This document shows, piece by piece, positions 48,686 to 50,785 of a stretch of 50,785 bases of DNA; positions within the stretch are counted from its first letter, which is position 1, and every line of letters begins with the position of its first letter. Source of the DNA: Deltaproteobacteria bacterium (GTDB lineage Bacteria > Myxococcota > B64-G9); contig JAFGRB010000454.1 of assembly GCA_016935365.1 (NCBI GenBank), positions 1 to 50,785 on the forward strand, in the 5' to 3' direction. Under the pieces are notes generated by a model that ran no database searches, was not told the DNA's origin, and worked only from the letters and a program-made list of their open reading frames with translations. The position numbers and the translations under genes are program-made.

Positions 48686-50785
48686 ATGGGTTGTGCAAGG
48701 CTGCTCGTGAGCGTGCTCGTTCTTCCCTGCCTGGCTCTTTCGGGCTGCGGTCCCGGGCTTACCGGAGCCTCGGAGCCCGGGGAGCTGTACAACACCGCGG
48801 GTCTCGATGGGACGGCGCTCTTCGATGCCGGCGGGCTCGCACCGGCCGTCGCGGCCGCGCCCTTCGTGCGTCTCGGCCTGATGTGGGATGCGCCCTCCCG
48901 GACCGTTCTCGAGTGCCGGCTCGCAGACGGGTCCGGCCGCTGGTCGGGGTGGCTGCCCGTGGAGGCCCGCTGGACCCTGGGTATGGCCCACAATGGATAC
49001 CTGGACGCGCCGGACGGCGTGGCCACCGGGATGCAGCTGCGCCTCGCAGCCGGACCCGCACCCAGCTACCTCATGGCGGAGGCGATCGAGGAGATCGGAG
49101 AAGGCTCGCCGCCGGAGTCATCCGGTCATCTGGCCGGGGCCGAGGGGCTGGCCACGACGGCCCAGGCCCTCGGGCCGTCCTGGCTGGTGCACCCGAAGAG
49201 CGACTGGGGAGGCCGGGCACCGGTCTGCTCCAGCACCCACAGCCCCTACCGGATCACGATCCACCATACGGCCACGCCGCTTCCAGACAGCCTCTCGCCT
49301 GCGGCCCGCATGCGGCAGATGCAGGACTACCACATGGACGCCCGCGGGTTCTGCGACATCGGCTACCACTTCGTGGTGGACTGGAACGGCGAGATCTGGC
49401 AGGGGCGCGACGAGAGCCTACTCGGCGCGCACACGGCCAACAACAACAGCGGCAACGTGGGCATCTCGTTCATGGGCACCTACCAGAGCACAGCCGCGAC
49501 CGCCACCCAGATAACCCAGTCCGCGACCCTCGTCGGCTGGCTGTGCGACACGTTCGGGATCCCGCGCGATCGCAGCCGCATCAAGGGCCACCGGGAGTAC
49601 GGCGGGACCACCTGTCCCGGCGATGCGCTCTTCGGCCAGATCGACGCGATCGCAGGCGGGGGGAGCGCTGCGCCCGTGCCCCTGGCCGCGGGCTTCGCAG
49701 GCCAGGGAAGCAGCGCAGCCGGCGATCCGGACGGGCTCGCCTACTACCGGGTGTGCACGGGCCAGCAAGTCGAGTACTGGTTCGAGCTCGAGAACACGGG
49801 CGCCACTTCCTGGGTCGACTGGGCCGGCGAGGAGGGCACTCCCGGCCTGTGGGGTCACAGCGTCCGGCTCGGTCGCCGCGCCGAGTCCGCGGATCCCATC
49901 GCCGGGATCCGGCGGATCAGCGTCAACCAGACCGCCAACCCCGACGTCCACCCCCCGAACTGGAACGGCGGTGACTGCAACGACGCGCCGTTCTGCCGGC
50001 GGGTGGTGTTCGCGGCCAGCGGTGCTGCGCCTAGCTCGCCCGGCATCTACCGGACCGACTGGCAGCTCGTCGACGAGGGGCGGACCTGGTTCGGGCCGGA
50101 GATGTGGCTTTCGTTCAACGTGGTGGCTCCCTGCCAGGGTCGTCAATGCGGCCGCGATCCGATCTGCGGGCTGAGCTGTGGGACCTGCCAGGCGACCTAT
50201 AACTGCGATGAGTCGGGCCAGTGCGTCCCCCCCGCGGCCCTGGTAGCCGAGCTCGTCAGCCAGGGCAGCGATGCCGAGCCCGACCCGGCCGGCCTCGCCC
50301 AGTACAGCGTGTGTGCGGGCGATCGCTTCCACTTCTGGTTCGAGCTGCGCAACCTGGGCTCGGCCTCCTGGGTGGACTGGCCGGGCGACGAGAGCGATCC
50401 GGCCAAGCTGGGCCACAACGTGCGCCTCGGAAGGCGTGCCGAGACACCGGATCCGATCACCGGGACGCGGCGCATCAGCCTCAACGAGAACGTCAACAAC
50501 AACGTCCACCCGCCGTCGAGCGCCTGGCCCGGTGCGGGCGGGGACTGCAGCGATCTGTGCTGCCAGCGGACGGTCTTCTCGAAGGGCGCGGGCATCCTGG
50601 CTGCGGCCCCGGCTGTGCCCGGGATCTACCGGAGCGAGTGGCAGCTGGTGGACGAGGGGCGGGCCTGGTTCGGTCCCGAGGTCTGGCTGTCGTTCCGGGT
50701 CGTCCTGCCCGAGTGCGGGGACCGGGTCTGCGGGCCCGATCCGCGCTGCGGCGCGAGCTGCGGCAGCTGCCCGGCGGGCTCTCGC
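48686..50785 (+). CDS. Lipoprotein N-acetylmuramoyl-L-alanine amidase (PGRP/Amidase_2) with tandem Nbr1-FW-like domains, partial
   Basis: Open for 700 codons to the window edge, so the C-terminus is missing. AGGAGGGA lies 5 bases before ATG 48686. The signal ends ALSGC (lipid Cys21). Residues about 25-150 are a beta-rich domain. The amidase domain (about 165-325) has ITIHHTAT (zinc His193/194), DIGYHFVVDWNGEIWQGR (catalytic Tyr) and GHREYGGTTCPGD (zinc His302, Cys310). It hydrolyses the bond between muramic acid and L-Ala. Two copies of a 150-residue Ig-like module follow (about 335-480 and 519-675) with VEYWFELENTGATSWVDW and GIYRTDWQLVDEGRTWFGPE. These four-Trp features resemble the Nbr1 FW domain. 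Each copy is followed by a Cys-rich linker (CGRDPICGLSCGTC). Confidence 0.87.
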   Translation, partial: MGCARLLVSVLVLPCLALSGCGPGLTGASEPGELYNTAGLDGTALFDAGGLAPAVAAAPFVRLGLMWDAPSRTVLECRLADGSGRWSGWLPVEARWTLGMAHNGYLDAPDGVATGMQLRLAAGPAPSYLMAEAIEEIGEGSPPESSGHLAGAEGLATTAQALGPSWLVHPKSDWGGRAPVCSSTHSPYRITIHHTATPLPDSLSPAARMRQMQDYHMDARGFCDIGYHFVVDWNGEIWQGRDESLLGAHTANNNSGNVGISFMGTYQSTAATATQITQSATLVGWLCDTFGIPRDRSRIKGHREYGGTTCPGDALFGQIDAIAGGGSAAPVPLAAGFAGQGSSAAGDPDGLAYYRVCTGQQVEYWFELENTGATSWVDWAGEEGTPGLWGHSVRLGRRAESADPIAGIRRISVNQTANPDVHPPNWNGGDCNDAPFCRRVVFAASGAAPSSPGIYRTDWQLVDEGRTWFGPEMWLSFNVVAPCQGRQCGRDPICGLSCGTCQATYNCDESGQCVPPAALVAELVSQGSDAEPDPAGLAQYSVCAGDRFHFWFELRNLGSASWVDWPGDESDPAKLGHNVRLGRRAETPDPITGTRRISLNENVNNNVHPPSSAWPGAGGDCSDLCCQRTVFSKGAGILAAAPAVPGIYRSEWQLVDEGRAWFGPEVWLSFRVVLPECGDRVCGPDPRCGASCGSCPAGSR

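Noticed and set aside
48686..50785. Phage endolysin or prophage remnant
   Set aside because: The lipobox, Ig-like modules and sigma-54 promoter indicate a chromosomal envelope protein. No phage structural genes are nearby.

Overview
This is a GC-rich window with strong G/C third-position bias. Its lipoprotein-rich gene content, AgmX/PglI-type transenvelope proteins, a good sigma-54 promoter and a giant Cys-rich surface lipoprotein all point to a member of the Myxococcota (former Deltaproteobacteria). I cannot name the genus.

The core is 1996-29149, a near-continuous plus-strand run of eleven genes. It matches, gene for gene, the parts list of the Myxococcus Glt (gliding motility / focal adhesion) and Nfs (spore coat) transenvelope machines. 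In order: two outer-membrane beta-barrels of the GltA/GltB type, GltC (periplasmic TPR with a Gly-rich repeat), GltD (large periplasmic TPR protein), GltE (TPR lipoprotein), two tandem small GltF-like proteins, GltG (FHA, one TM helix, AgmX/PglI tail), GltH (small barrel), GltI (4103-residue cytoplasmic TPR protein) and GltJ (zinc ribbon, GYF, one TM helix, AgmX/PglI tail). A consensus-like promoter lies upstream at 1883-1912 and a second before gltI at 14751-14779. The AglRQS-type motor and GltK are not in the window. The machine would span from cytoplasm (GltI, N-termini of GltG/GltJ) through the periplasm (GltC, D, E, tails of G/J) to the outer membrane (A, B, H).

Left of the cluster, on the minus strand, are a Cys-rich lipoprotein and a DUF1318-like lipoprotein, then three short hairpins near the left edge. 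Right of the cluster is a housekeeping and envelope block: metallophosphoesterase, lipB, two coupled lipoproteins (one with HEAT repeats), nadB on the minus strand, a GT39-like membrane glycosyltransferase, a lytic transglycosylase, a TPR/AIM24-like protein and pgsA. A tRNA-Gly/tRNA-Cys unit with a clear terminator and a degenerate response-regulator receiver follow.

From 39291 to 40133 there is a minus-strand pair, a ribbon-helix-helix regulator plus a small partner, with an AT-rich promoter/operator. Next come inosine-guanosine kinase (gsk, TTG start) and a convergent Smr-domain gene. The right end holds a 1993-residue Cys-rich lipoprotein with about 27 repeats (minus strand). Divergent from it is a lipoprotein amidase of the PGRP/Amidase_2 type carrying tandem Nbr1-FW-like Ig domains. 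The amidase is cut by the window edge and is preceded by a textbook -24/-12 sigma-54 promoter and an upstream dyad.

All functional names rest on reading motifs and gene order by eye. No database search was run.
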